From Saururus chinensis (taxonomy: Eukaryota > Streptophyta > Magnoliopsida > Piperales > Saururaceae): DNA of 64,000 bases. Below the pieces are notes generated by a model that ran no database searches, was not told where the DNA came from, and was given only the letters and a program-made list of their open reading frames with translations. Positions 23,964-37,076 of the stretch are shown here, piece after piece. A program made the translations under genes and the position numbers. The stretch covers positions 5,704,001 through 5,768,000 of the forward strand of contig CP141145.1 in the NCBI GenBank assembly GCA_035235625.1. Direction: 5' to 3'. Numbering within the stretch: position 1 is the first letter of the stretch; each line of letters begins with the position of its first letter.

Positions 23964-24718
23964 TGTTAGAAAATGGGCTTAGGGTGGGTTGTGGCCACAT
24001 ATGTTTAACCCGTTTACTTGCACTTGAGGAATGAAGGGTTTAGACCCAAGCCCATTTGAGTGTGAATGGGAAGTTTCTATGTGAATATTAGTTGAAGAAG
24101 TGAATAGTCCCACATCGAAAGTGATGTGGAAATTGGATAGGTATATAAGAGGCAACTTTGGCCTTATGAGATAGGCCCTTGGGCCACCCCACTTTTATGG
24201 GGAAGATATATGTTGAACATATGCACTGGCTTGGTTCGGTTTGATTCTGTTCTTTTGCTCATTCGGCCAAGCCGGGTGGGTTGGGTTGGGTAAAAAACAT
24301 TAAATATTTTAGGACTAATTTCTTTGAGTTTTTGTGGTCAAGTTTTGTAAATGTTTTATGTCTATTCCAGACATACACATCCACTTGGACGGGGTTTTTT
24401 CTCTGTAACAGTTTTGTGTTCACTGTCCATACATACATATAAAGGGTTTTCAAAAAAATCTCTGAAAAAACTTTTTCCTCTCTGTCCATACATACACACT
24501 TCTTTGGTTTGTGAACATGCAGTTTGGAGTGTTTTTTCTGCGTGTTGAGATCATTGTATCTCGAGACAGAGAGTCCAAGCGATCCTCAGTACCCTAGGGA
24601 GGACGTAATTCTCTCTTAAGGTAGAGTGTTTAACACTTGCCTTGATCTACGTCTTTGACTTCTCTGATTTTCATGTGCCGGTGCAAAGAACATCATTAAA
24701 GGGTAAGACTGCATAACA
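23964..24718 (+). mobile_element. Probable solo LTR downstream of the PPR gene
   Basis: The segment runs from TGTTAGAAAATGGGCTTAGG to ...GCATAACA, giving TGTTA/TAACA inverted ends. It contains AGTCCCACATCG followed by GGTATATAAGAGGC (TATA box near 24140), a layout typical of Ty1/copia LTRs. No coding region or second LTR adjoins it. The 5-bp flanks (TATAT, CATTT) do not match, so the ends are provisional. Confidence 0.45.
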
Positions 24719-27628
24719 CATTTATGTTTACAACTACACTCATTTATCCAGTGGTAAGTATCAAAGTATCTTCACATTGCCTTGCAATTAGCTTTGGAAA
24801 GTTTATGTTTGCTATCAATCATGCTCCTGAAGTGACAAATGTACATGTCCTTCAAATGGAGAAAGAGCCACCCCATTGAATTGCTATTTCTAAACAGTGT
24901 CTGACCCATCCATCCTAAATTCTTTTATCCTAAATTCTTTCATTTTTTATTCTAGTACAGAAAATATTTACTTCTTTCCCTTGCCAACCCACTCTCACTC
25001 TTTGTCAATTGCCTCCATATATGTGGTGCTTCTCCAACTGTACCCATCAAAGTGCACTGCATGCTCACTTTCAAGCCACATTGTAGGGTTTTTATTATAT
25101 CTCCTCACTTTTTGGTCTGTCATCTTCAAAAAAAATTCTTTTACATATGCTGTATTATTAAGAAATTGAGAATTTTCTATCTTTGAGTTTCTACTGGTTG
25201 TTCATTTTCTCTTCTCATTTTTTCTTCTATGGCTCTGAATTCTTATCGATTAAGCAGTTATGGCATGATGATGCGGTGGGTGATTGTAGGTTTGTTTCAA
25301 CATGTTGGCTAGTGAAGTTGATTAGAGCAGTGTTAGTAGGATATACCAACTCTGCCCTAACAAAGTTATCAACTTCTTATATAAGAGATAAAAACTTCTC
25401 CTTTCATTGCAAGATACCTGGCCCATTTAATGATACAAAATTGCAGAAATGCTTGTAGCGAAGCCATGGAATATTGACTTGTTTCAAGGAGCTTGTTTAG
25501 CCTTTAATTGCAATTGCTGATCCTTCAAATGATATAGCAGTATAGTTTCATGAGCAAGCCACTATTTGATGATGATGATGTAATTCCACTTCAAGAGCCT
25601 TCATATCTCTTACCAGGTATGGCGTACACTGTACTTACTATTGTATAAGTTTGCTGCGTGCAGTCATGGACAATGCAACCCTTTGGAACATGCTTTATTT
25701 TCTTTATGTCTTCATTTACGGTGTCATTCAATTTTGGTTGCATTTTTCCACTCCATATACGAACGGCTTGTTTATTACCGTAGATGTCATTTTCTGCTGT
25801 ACTCAAGCTGGAATTTAGATTTGACTTCTGTTGATTAAGTTCTATGCGACCATCTTTGGAGCTGCTTTTCTTAAATTTGTTTTAATATTTTTGGAACTAG
25901 TTTTTGACCTTTAGATTTTGCTCTGAATCTCTTTGGGTGAAGATTTTTTTTGGTTTTTTTTTGTTTGGTACATAGGGTGATGAGGGTTGCCCCCATTGCT
26001 TCCTGCTTGTTGCCTCTTGTTAATTTGATTGATTTTCCTTATCCCGGATGATAAGGTACATCCCCAAGCTCGCTTCAAAATTAAATAGATGCGAGGGAAA
26101 GAGAGATCTGTCCAACTTCTGATGGACCACACGGTGATCAAGAGAACCCATACAAGCACAGAAGCGAGGATTTTAAAATTAATGAGTGCTTCTTCAGTCC
26201 AATATTCTGGGTTTAGAGAAGTGAACCAAGAGGAAACTCGTAAATCATCAGTTGCCATTGGTCCTGCATCTATAAAAGCTTCTCTCAAAGGTCACATTGT
26301 ATTGTGCATTGTTCCACTTTTAAAGAAGTGAACTGGGGCCATTTGGAAACCGCTATAGAGGAGAAGCTAAATGGCTTGCGGAAGCGAAAAGTCCCCATTA
26401 TGAGACATTTCGGCCTGCACTTTAAACCCGAAAGCAGAATGTTAACTAATCCCGTTTGCTGCTTGTTAAACCTTACAATACCTAATCAATTTTTTTTTAT
26501 GAACGGTTGAGAAGCAGGTCATGGTTATTTAATGTCAAAGCGGGTATTTTTCATCATTCAGATGCTATAGAATGTAATGACCATACAAACAAGATTTTTA
26601 GATCTTTTTTAAGAAAATTATTTTTGTCTAATATACATCTAGATATACCCCACTCTTGCTTTGTTTTCCAAAAAAAGCGGTTTCAACTAAAACAAACAAA
26701 ATTTCACCCTTTTTGCCGCTTGTTAAAAAAACGAATACTCACAAAATATTTAATGTTCTCTTTGCCCAACATTAATAGCTTTTTAAAATGGAAAAACCAA
26801 ATGGCGCTATTAGTGTGGGGCGGGCCGAGGAGGGAATATAATCAAAGCTTGATCCTTCTTTTATGCATATTTTCCCATGATCAAACCAAGCTAATTCCAA
26901 TATATATGAATGGACATGAAGATTTACAATCATATTTGCCTCGTCAAAGTGAAACCATCGAAGGACAATGATAGCAGTTTCGATGTTTATTTATTTGTAT
27001 GGTCAGATACAAAACCAGCATGTTAGCAAGACGAATCTTCTGGTGTCAGTCTTCTGCCAAATCCTTTTTGGGCTTGGGCATTACTCAAGTGAAGCATTAT
27101 AACTAAACCTTCAAACCAAAGTGGTGTGCCTAGCACCAATAAAAAACAGTACATGTTATCCTGTCGTCGACAGATGAAAATAGTAGGCGCTGTCAACAAT
27201 TGAGCATGGGCTTTTTATTTTTTGGCTTCCTAACCCTAATTCGCCTCTAACCCAATGTCATTCCCCGTCCGTCCATTTCATCTCCCCACACTGCGTGTCC
27301 CTCCACACTCTACTGATTTTACTAAGCCACCTACCTTTCCAATCTCCGCTTGCGTCTTGAACTCTCATCTTTGGACTTTTTTTGCACTCGAAAATAGAGC
27401 ACGAATCTTCTAATATGGTAAAAAACTTTCTTTCCTCATAGATGTCCAAATCTCAATGCTTGTTATTAGTTTGAGGCATATATTTATGTTATTGCACTTT
27501 AATTTGGTAGATAAATACAATCATAATCTTTCGATCATTGCCTTTTAGGTTTGACATTTTGTTGCCCATGTCGCCAGTAATTCACCCGTCCATTTACACT
27601 ACATTTGTTCCCTTGTATTAATTTGAGA
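24719..27628. other. Intergenic, no recognised feature
   Basis: About 2.9 kb of AT-rich sequence. The reading frames present (such as 26507-26971 plus and 25911-26288 minus) show no conserved domain I recognise and are probably chance frames. No RNA gene or clear terminal repeats seen. Confidence 0.5.
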
Positions 27629-27637
27629 TTAATTGTA
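27629..27637. repeat. 9-bp target duplication TTAATTGTA, left copy
   Basis: Identical to 28650-28658. The two copies exactly bracket the inverted-repeat element between them. Confidence 0.9.
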
Positions 27638-28649
27638 GGGAAATTTATTTAAATAATATTTTTTTAAAAAATATTTACTAATTTAGACTACTTTGGGAAA
27701 TATTTCCCAAAGTGGAGTTCCTTTTTGCCATGCAAGTGCCAGCCAAGCAGCTGGCGTCACAAGTGGCTTTTTTTTTAAAAAAAAATTTTGATTTCGTCCT
27801 TCTAAAGGACGAAATCAGAAATCAGCATTGATTTCGTCCCCTCCCCTCCCCTCTCTCCTCTTCACTCACTCACTCTCTCTCCTCTCTCTCTTCACTCTCT
27901 CTCTCCACTCTCTCTCTTCACTCTCTCTCTCTCCACTCTCTCTCCTCTCTCTCTCCACTCTCTCTCTCCTCTCTCTCTCCTCACTCTCTCTCCACTCTCT
28001 CTCCTCTCTCTCTCTCTCCACTCTCTCCCTCTCTTCACTCTCTCTCTTCTCTCTCTCCTCTCTTCTCTCTCTCCACTCTCTCTCCTCTTTCTTTCTACAA
28101 TCTCTCTCTTTTATCTCTCCATTCTCTCTCTCTCTCTCTTTCTCTCTCTTCACTCTCTCACTCCACTCTCTCTCCTCTTTCTCTCTCTATTCATTCTCTT
28201 AAAGAGGAGAGAGAGTGGAGAGAGAGAGAAGAGAGAGAAAGTGGAGAGAGAAGAGAAAGAGGAGAGGAGAGAGAAAGAGGAGAGAAGAAAGAGAGAGTGA
28301 AGAGAGAGAGAGAGAGTGAAGAGAGAGAGTGAAGAGAGAAAGAGTGAAGAGGAGAGAGAGAGTGAAGAGAGAGAGTGGAGAGAGAGAGTGAAGAGAGAGA
28401 GGAGAGAGAGAGAGAGTGAGTGAAGAGGAGAGGGAAGGGAGGAGAGGGGAGGGGAGAGGAGAGACGAGTACTAATTTCGTCCTTTTAAAGGACGAAATCA
28501 AAAAAAAAAATTTAAAAAAAACCACGCAGGCACCAGCTGCTTGGCTGGCGCCTGCGTGGCAAAAAGCAACACCACTTTGAAGAATATTTCCCAAAGTGCT
28601 CTAAAATGGTAAATATTTTTTAAAAAAATATTATTTAAATAAATTTCTC
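27638..28649. mobile_element. Foldback Mutator-like element with CT/GA-rich arms
   Basis: The element is 1,012 bp and almost entirely palindromic. The ends read GGGAAATTTATTTAAATAAT on the left and GAGAAATTTATTTAAATAAT on the reverse-complemented right. Further in, both arms carry TTGGGAAATATT-type sequence, a GCCAGCCAAGCAGCTGG block and the short palindrome GATTTCGTCCTTTTAAAGG with minor changes. The centre is a CT-rich tract (about 27836-28198) facing a GA-rich tract (28200-28465). A perfect 9-bp target duplication flanks it, the hallmark of Mutator-like elements. It has no transposase, so it is non-autonomous. The Leu/Ser and Glu/Arg-rich frames in the centre are low-complexity artefacts. 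Confidence 0.85.
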
Positions 28650-28658
28650 TTAATTGTA
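28650..28658. repeat. 9-bp target duplication TTAATTGTA, right copy
   Basis: Exact match to 27629-27637. Confidence 0.9.
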
Positions 28659-29229
28659 TATACAATCCTATGTAGCCTGCCTGTTTACTATCCCGTGATG
28701 TAGTTCTTTTTTTTAAAAAATTATTACAAATACATTAAGGGGCAAAAAATTGAGTCTAAATAAAAAATAGAATGTTCGTTCGAGGCTATGAGCTGTTGGA
28801 TGGAGCGTAAATTTGTCCTTGAGTTGATAGTTACATGCGAGCCAAGCTTTATATAATAAAAAAATAATTCTCAAATTTCACTCATCACCAAAATTTCATT
28901 AAACCCTAGGAGGAATTTGGCCACGCACGGACACTAGTCAGTTGGCCCAGCAAGTTTTTCATATAATGGGCTCAAACTATACAGTAAAGAAAAGTTTCTT
29001 TGTTGCCGCAAATGAGATGGTTGGTACGTGACAGGGAGGGATTTGTTGGGCCTATTTACACCCATAAATTCGAGGCTGGGTTGACGCATCGGCCCAGTTT
29101 GATGTTTTCAAATACGCTTTCTAAACCGCAGGGCCGACCCTTCCCGCCGTTTCTCATTCCCGCCATCCGAAAGCTCGTCGTTTAGATACCGCGGTCCCCC
29201 GCCACGAGAGGTCTTCCAACGATGTCCTC
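28659..29229. promoter_or_regulatory. Upstream region of the LIG1 pseudogene
   Basis: AT-rich until about 29080, then GC-rich into exon 1, as often seen at plant gene 5' ends. I cannot fix a TATA box or start site. The frame upstream of the ATG at 29230 stays open back to about 29180, so the true start could be slightly further 5'. Confidence 0.35.
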
Positions 29230-32200
29230 ATGGCCACCGCCCGGGCCGCCGCCAACAACAACCGGCCCCCCTGCAAGAAGCAGAAGACCGGCCCGGAAGA
29301 GTCTGCCCTAGAACCTCCTGCGAACAGCCCCTCCTGCCTTCTCAGGATTCGGATCCCAAGCCTGCAAAGACCGATCAGCATCAGCCAACCCCGTCCGTGG
29401 TGTCGATGGATGATCGCAATGCGGCGCTGAGAGCCAAGGGCGCCGATTTCAAGCCCAAGTTGGCCGCTTTCTGGAAGCACGGGGAGCCGGTGCCCTTCCT
29501 GTTCCTCGTCCGAGCGCCTCGATTTGATTGCTGGGGAGACGGGCCGGATTGTCATGACCGACATTCTCTGCAACGTGTTCAGGACAGTGATTGCCACCAC
29601 GCCCGGGGACCTCATCGCTGTAGTTTACTTGTCCGAGAATAAGATTGCTCCAGCGCACGAAGGAGTTAAATTAGGGATTGGGGATGCCGCCCTTATCAAG
29701 GCGCTGGCCGAAGCCTACGGCAGAAAGGAGGACCAGATAAAAAATCAGCTCAAAGTAAAGTATCAGTATCTCCTTTCTGTAGAACAATTCTCTAAGCTGA
29801 TACCTGCTGCCGTCTGGGTGTGTGAGATACTCACCTTTTCATTTCTTATTATGGTCATATCAGAAATTAGGCGATTTGGGACTTGTTGCAAAAGAAAGTC
29901 GTTTGTCTCATAGAGTTATGTTTAAGCCTATTCCTCTGACAGTTGCGAAAGTCCTGGATACTTTTCGGGTTATTGCCAAGGTAGTTGCAGCTCATTTTGC
30001 TGGAAATGAGTTTGTTTCTTGTTCCATTTTTTGTTGCTGCTTCCTAGGTGATCATTAGTTTTGTGAACATTGAAGTGGATGAGGGTGTGTCGGTTATGTG
30101 ATGCCTCCCCAATTTGATAATAGATTTCCTAGACAATGTTTGACACCCACATATATTAAACTTATAAAGTCTCTCATATTATAAGTACCTCCCTATTGAA
30201 CTCAATGACCGGAGACCCAACTTCTAAACCGTTGCAAATGTTGAGACGTTCATTGCGAGTTAGGGAGGATAGACTGGATATAGCACACAATTTTTTTGGC
30301 CTAGGAATCTGGAAAAAGTAGTCAAGACAAAAAGAGAAACCATATTAAGGGACTCCTTGTTGCTGCTACAGACTGTGAACCCCAGTACCTTGTTCGATTG
30401 TTACAGATGATGATCTGTTCTTTTTACCTTTTCTATTGTCTTTTACAGCCATTTTGAAGACTATTTGACCTATTGAACTTCAGTCAAATATGCGAATAGG
30501 TCTATCAGAGAAGACTGTTTTGATAGCACTTGGTCAAGCTGGTGTATATTCTAAAAGTCCTGCAAGTCCACCTCTGCAAATTCAATCCCCTCTTGAAGAG
30601 GTTAGTTTGTGTGTGTGTGTGCACTTGCATGTGCATATGTTCCTTTCTAGCTGATTACTGACATTATCTACTGAAAATCTAATGGTTATTTTTCCCCCAA
30701 CTATAAGACACTAACATGAGTGAACTATTTTGGAGATTGGGCACAGGATTTTCATAATAGTGACTTGAATGAAATAGTTGGTAGATTTTAAGTTTTTACT
30801 CTGTTACCTTTCATTGGAAGGTGTAAATTAGCACTTCCAACCATCAAAAACAGTAATATACCCGTGTTTCTGTTTTCAGATGAATCTGTGGAATCTGCCT
30901 CAAAATTATTAGCTTCAGTTGTGATGTTCATTTTAGCAGGCAGTATTACTTTACATTAATTTATACTGTAACATTGTCAGTTGTCAAGATTTTTCTATTT
31001 TACATTAAATTTACTTATTTTATTAACTTTGTGCATTGAGAAAAAGTTTGATAATATAACAGTGAAAAGTTCAGTCTGAAAGTAAATTTTGTTAATTTGT
31101 TTTTTTGGAATGCATGCATGTTCAGTGTCTGTATGTTAAGCTTTTGATTCCTGATCTTGTTGGACTTTTCCTTTTTCACACACTTGCATAAATCCATGAC
31201 AAAATTTGGGAACCTGGATCTCACTTCTCTCTTCAAGTACTTTTTTTTTGTTATGCTAGATTGGCCTTTTAGTTTTGGTGTTTTGGCGTTAAATTTGATT
31301 GTTTATATGTTCAGAAGTCATTCTTCTATAGGTTTTATAAACTATAAAGCTGATTCAGTCCCGTGATCCTTACACACATGTGCACATGAATAATCTTCTT
31401 CATTAAAAGTTAGGGCTTTGATATCTTTCTGGTGAATGTTCTGTTGACTGCCACTAATGCATCTTTAATAAATTCAGGCAGGAAAAATCATCAAACAAGT
31501 GTATTCAGTACTTCCCCTTTATGATAAATTAGTCTCGGCTCTTCTTGATGTTGGTGTATGGAAACTCTCAGATACCTGCAGTTTCACCTTGGGTGTAACT
31601 GTGGGGCCTATGTTAGCCAAACCAATGAAAGGTGCGTCTGAAATCTTAGATAAATTCCAAGATATGGAATTTACCTGTGAATACAAGTATGATGGTGAGC
31701 GCGCTCAGGTAATGTTAGCTTTTAACTTGGATGGATCATTGTTCCATCCGCTGCATCTCAGAACAAATTAACTTTTTGCTTTTGAGTCCAGATACATTAC
31801 ATGGAGGATGGGTCGGTTTAAGTATATAGTCGAAATGCGAAAGAAATACTGGAAAGTATCCAGATGTTGTTGATGCAATATCTAGGTGCACAACTTCACA
31901 ACTGAATAGGTTTTTTGTTCCTTAATTGGTGCCTTATATTGTTTTTTGCTTCAAACCTTTTTGTCAGTCATTCATCTTTCAGCACAACTTGCATTTTGAT
32001 GAATGTAAACTCTGATGGTTACTTTAGCCCTTTAATATGCCAATGTCCACATGCCTAATTATTTTGTTAATTATGCAGATTTAAAAAGCCTTTAGTGACT
32101 TTGTTTGTGCTAGATTGTGAAGTTGTTGCTTATAACAAGGAGATGCAGAAAATTTTGCCATTCCAGGTTTTGCATTTATATCACTTTTTACAAGAGCTGT

Positions 32201-35200
32201 ATGATCATCATTATTCTCTTTTACACTTTATTTAACTCTCTAATGATCTGCATGGTTGTTTGTAAAGGTAGAATAAGTTGAACCTATGAAGTTTTGCCTC
32301 AACAACCATGACTTACACGTTGCTTATAAGTTTGTTGGGGCATTAGCTTTTCTTTTTTAAACAAAATTGATTATGCTTTTTATGCATGTTGTAACATGTT
32401 TTAAAAGAGCAAAGCTTATTATATGTCCTCTTATTTATACATGTGACTTGGTCATTTTAAAGAGAACAAGAAGCTTACCATGGCACTCAAGCGAGCTGCA
32501 CTTTTGATCAATCTTTCAAAATGGTCTTAACATTGGTTTTCCATATTAGAATTAGAACTATGTTGTTTTCCTAGTCATTGTTGAAAGTATGAGAATATGC
32601 ATGCTCTTTTTGTTCAAGTGTTTTGTGATTATTAAAATTATGACAATTGATGTTTGAGCATTGCAGATACTCAGCACTCGTGCTCAAAAAGCTGTTTCCT
32701 TGACTGAGATAAAAGTTGAAGTATGCATATTCACATTCGATATATTGTACCTTAATGGACAGTCGTTGCACCAAGAACAACTTCATGTTCGAAAGGTATA
32801 AAGGTGTTGTTTAAGGTGTAGTTAAAGGGGTGTTGTGTTTGTGCATGTGCGTGTGTTTCATGTCAGGTGCAAATATAAAATGAATATAATTCTATAGACA
32901 AAAGCATATGATCGCTGTGAATAAAAAGGTATATAATTACAACGTCTATCGACAAAAACTTATATGGCTATGTGTGAATGAAGGCTTGCAGTGTATTCCC
33001 ATAGTAGACAGCTACTTACTAGAGAATGCACATTGGTATCTTATTTTCATTTGTTCCTTGTGAAATCATAGGATAGGCAAATATTAAAATGGTGTTCATG
33101 GTCAAATCTGGATAGCCTACTTTTAATCGATTCAATTCTCTGTGCTTATCAATAGTAATGCAGATAACCTGTGGATTCTCCGTTTTATTTATAGGGTTGT
33201 GTTGCAACAGTTACGGAAATTGGCACGTCACAGACTCTAGTGCACTTTCAATTAACTTTCATTCATATAACTAATGCTTTAGACAGTTAATTTTCGTAAC
33301 TTTCTTTGCCCTTGTAGTTAAGATACTAAGGTGAGTTTTTAACTTTGTCTTTTAGCATCTTTATGATTCTTTTGAAGAGGTTGCCGGAGAATTTCAGTTT
33401 GCAACTGCAATAACCTCAAATGATCTAGAAGAAATTCAGAAGTTTCTTGAAACTGCTGTCAATGCCAGGTACAATCCATTGCATTTGCCTAATTGATGGG
33501 CCCTGTTACAGCTATGATTATCCTGGCATTTAGAAAAATTAATGAGTAGGTCAACTTACTACCTATTATATGTCTTTAATGTCTGTATCTGGCACTACTT
33601 GTGCTGTTAAGGAAACGAGGACTGCCTGGTCCTGGAATACACTGTGCATGTTATGTATTGCTGAACGTCGTCAGGGGAATTTTACATTTCTATTTTAAGA
33701 GAGAAAAGTGTTTCATTGAATATCAACACTTCTTCAAATATAATAAAAGGTTACTCCTTAACAAGGAGATATATCTGGAGGCAAGATTGCATAATTGATG
33801 ATAATCCATACATGTAGATAATCAGTTGCCACCTGGTAAACTCCTTTCTAGAAAAAGAACATTTGTGACATTTTGTTTATGAAAAGGCTTGATTGTGATC
33901 TTTTTATTCAGAGAATATGACGTTCATTCTTTTTTTACACTATCATCCTTTCTGTGCAGTTGTGAAGGGCTAATAATTAAAACACTGGATCGTGTTGCTA
34001 CATATGAACCATCAAAACGGTGAAACAATTGGCTGAAACTGAAGAAAGACTACATGGACAGGTAGAGTATTGTGAAGGACTTTCCAACCTTTTAAAAGAT
34101 TTTTTGTATAACAGGTGTCAGAGGAGGCTTACTTCTGTAGTGTGTGGGTTTTAACTGTTTTCAGCAGTGGAGACGCACTTGATTTGGTGCCCATTGCTGC
34201 TTTCCATGGTCGTGGGAAACGTACAGGTATTCTTGGAGATTTTCAACATCAATATTCTTGTTCCAATGAGAGCATCCAGTTCCCATAGTGCTGATATCAA
34301 TAGAGCCAATGCTTTTTCTGTGCTTGGCATTAATCCTTGCCATCATATTTTTATTCTTCATCAGCATTTTAGTTGTAATTAAATTGAATTGCAAATAGAA
34401 ATCCATGTCGCTGTTCCTACGTGGCTGGGATAACTTGCAGATGATTTTGTCTATGATGAACATCTGTGTTCCATTATTACTTATTCTCGTATTAGTTTGC
34501 TATTATAGAACTAATTTGGGTCCTGAAATGTCATTTCCAAAGAACAGGGAAAAGCCTAACCTTTTGATTTCTGTAATGAATCATTTGCTGATTCTTCCAT
34601 TTTATCTTATAACATAGGGGTTTATGGTGCATTTCTTCTTGCTTGCTATGATGAGCAAAATGAAGAATATCAAAGCATATGTAAAATAGGTAAGCGTATC
34701 TTTTTTCACTGAAATAATTGTAGTTAGGAAGTTATATATACATAGAAGCATCAGTATACATATCTGGAGTTTTGTCATTAGGCACGGGGTTCTCTGAGAC
34801 AATGCTGGAAGAGCGGTCCAATAGTCTACATGGTAAAGTGACTTCTATGCCAAAGGTTTAAAATATATCCAGTTCTGGTCTATCCTAAAATAAATTACTG
34901 TTCTGGTAAGTGTTGTTCCCTACTGAACTTTTCTGCTTTTTTTGCTTCCAGCCATATTACCGGTATGCTGACACATTAAATCCTGATGTATGGTTTGAGC
35001 CTGCTGAGGTACTGTACTGATCAGATCTTTATAATCTTTTATCTGGTGCTCTTAATGAATTAATTAGTGCTGCATGGATTCTGGAGAGTGTAGGCAATTA
35101 GTATTGCATGATTGCTTGTGAAGCCTACATATTATCTTTTTGGTTTTATTGTATCTTTTTGTTATTTAGTAATTTAGTTGCATGATTGTCTGGCTTTAGG

Positions 35201-35760
35201 GTTATTAACTGTAATGCATGATGCATGAAGTGTGATGATTTTCTTTTGAACCATATTTGGTCGTCTGTTTTTTATGTATTGGATAAAAATTTATTACATA
35301 GTTATTTACTTGTGCAGTGAAATAGAAGCAATAAAGTGTATACAATCTGCCTGAGAGGACAAGAAGTTTGTTAACTGAGTAATTTTCATTTGAAAAAAAA
35401 AAGTAATTTCTTGTGTCTCTTGGTTGAAAAATTGATATTTGCTGCTTCTTTGTTTGGAAAAATGATTTGTAAACTGCCGAGCTTGATTGCTTTAATATGC
35501 TGATAAAGGCGTGCTATTACGAAGAATAGAGGAATATATAGTTTATCTACACTTGTTTTAAATTTGATTTTACAGGACAGTGTTTTTCATAACCAATTGT
35601 GGTGTCTTGTAGTGTTGTATAAGTGACGTGCATTACATGTAAATGACATAATTACTGTTGTGTTTCCTCAAAATCATGTATTCTTAGTGTAGGTATGGGT
35701 GGTAAATGCAGCAGATTTGAGCATCAGTCCTGTTCATCGAGCTGCGACTGGTGTAGTGTA

Positions 35761-36016
35761 TGGGCAATATCACCAGCAGAGATATGGACAGTGATACACC
35801 AGCGGATTTGCTGTGATTCCAATCACAACAAACCTCAAATTATTGTAATCTACTAATCTGTTGTGATACACCGGCAGAATTTGTTGTGATTCCAATCACA
35901 GCAAACCTTCCTTAAATTCTTGTAATATACTAAACTTAGACCCATACAGTTGTACATTGTAAATGATACTTATACCCGGTGAATGAAATGAAAACATAAG
36001 CTTTCAAGTCTTCACA
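35761..36016 (+). repeat. 5' LTR of the copia element
   Basis: 256 bp from TGGGC to TTCACA. It contains two internal copies of TGTGATTCCAATCACARCAA about 80 bp apart. It lacks a 4-bp TTCC present in the 3' LTR. Confidence 0.85.
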
Positions 36017-36028
36017 TGGTATCAACCT
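36017..36028 (+). promoter_or_regulatory. Primer binding site of the copia element
   Basis: TGGTATCAACCT directly follows the 5' LTR and matches the first eight bases of the initiator tRNA-Met primer site. Confidence 0.7.
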
Positions 36029-36090
36029 GACGATCCTTCCTAGCTGCTGCAAATTTTTTTTCCGCTGCTTTGCCCACCCCCTCCATATCC

Positions 36091-37076
36091 ATGGCCGCCT
36101 CCTCTTCTATCATCAGCAATGACTCTACTATCTCCCCGATGGATTCCGGCATTGCACTTGTCTCCTCTGCGCTGCCCATCGGTTAATCTATCACTCAAGA
36201 AATTTCTTCCCGGTTGATTGCCACCAATTACTTGGTTTGGAAGATGCAGGTCCTCCTTGTTCTTCGCTGCCATGGCCTTCTCGGTCTTGGTCAGGGACTT
36301 TGAAGCGCCCCAAAGGATCCAACTTTGATCCAGCCGTCCGAGCCTGGCTCTAGTTGGATCAAATGGTGCTTGCTTGGATTGCTTCCTCTCTCTCCGAGGA
36401 CATACACCCTTAGGTTGTGCACTGTGTCTCTGCCTTTGAGATTTGGTCTACTCTTGAGGTTTTATACAGCACCGTGACGCGTAACTGTATTCAAAGTGTC
36501 AAACGAGAGCTTCACTCCATTTTCAAGGGCATCCTCTCAATCTCTGCGTATGTGCACCAGGCTCAGGCTCTCTCCCACACTCTTGCTATGGCCAACGACC
36601 CTATGATAGACGATGACCTGATCTTCCTCCTCCTTCAAGGCTTACCAACTGAGTATGATGTTGTGGTAGTTGCCATTTAATTGGTTCAGCCTCTCCCTTC
36701 GTTGGATGATGTTGTTGGCACCCTTTCGAATTTTGAACATCAGATCCATGGCCATCAATCTGCCTCTCTCTCCTCTATTGCACTTCTCTCAAGTCGTGCA
36801 CCACGCTCCTTATCACCCAGCAACAACGGTGTTCGGACCGCTACCCACCCTACCCACAGTTCCTCCTCTACTCGGCATGGTAATGGGGGTGGTAGCCGGG
36901 GCTGCAATGCTAATTCACGCCGCGGTCAACTCCGTGCTGCTCCTATCACCAGTGATACCTCCTCCGTCTATTGCTATAAGTGTGGCTATCCTAACCACAA
37001 AGCTAATAATTGTGAGGTGCCCACCTCCCAATCTGATTCAGCCCAAGCACTTGTTGCTCTTCATCTCTCCGATTAG
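36091..37076 (+). pseudogene. Copia gag (UBN2 type) with zinc knuckle
   Basis: A start ATG at 36091 is followed by an in-frame stop at 36184. Recognisable gag sequence resumes with VHCVSAFEIWSTLEVLY-like and LLQGLPTEYDVVV segments in shifted frames. A CCHC knuckle CYKCGYPNHKANNC lies near 36970-37013. At least two stops or frame changes. Confidence 0.8.

Noticed and set aside
26507..26971. 154-codon plus-strand frame
   Set aside because: No motif, atypical composition and no splice context; likely a chance frame.
27828..28594. Long Leu/Ser-rich and Glu/Arg-rich reading frames on both strands
   Set aside because: They are translations of CT/GA low-complexity tracts inside the foldback element, not genes.
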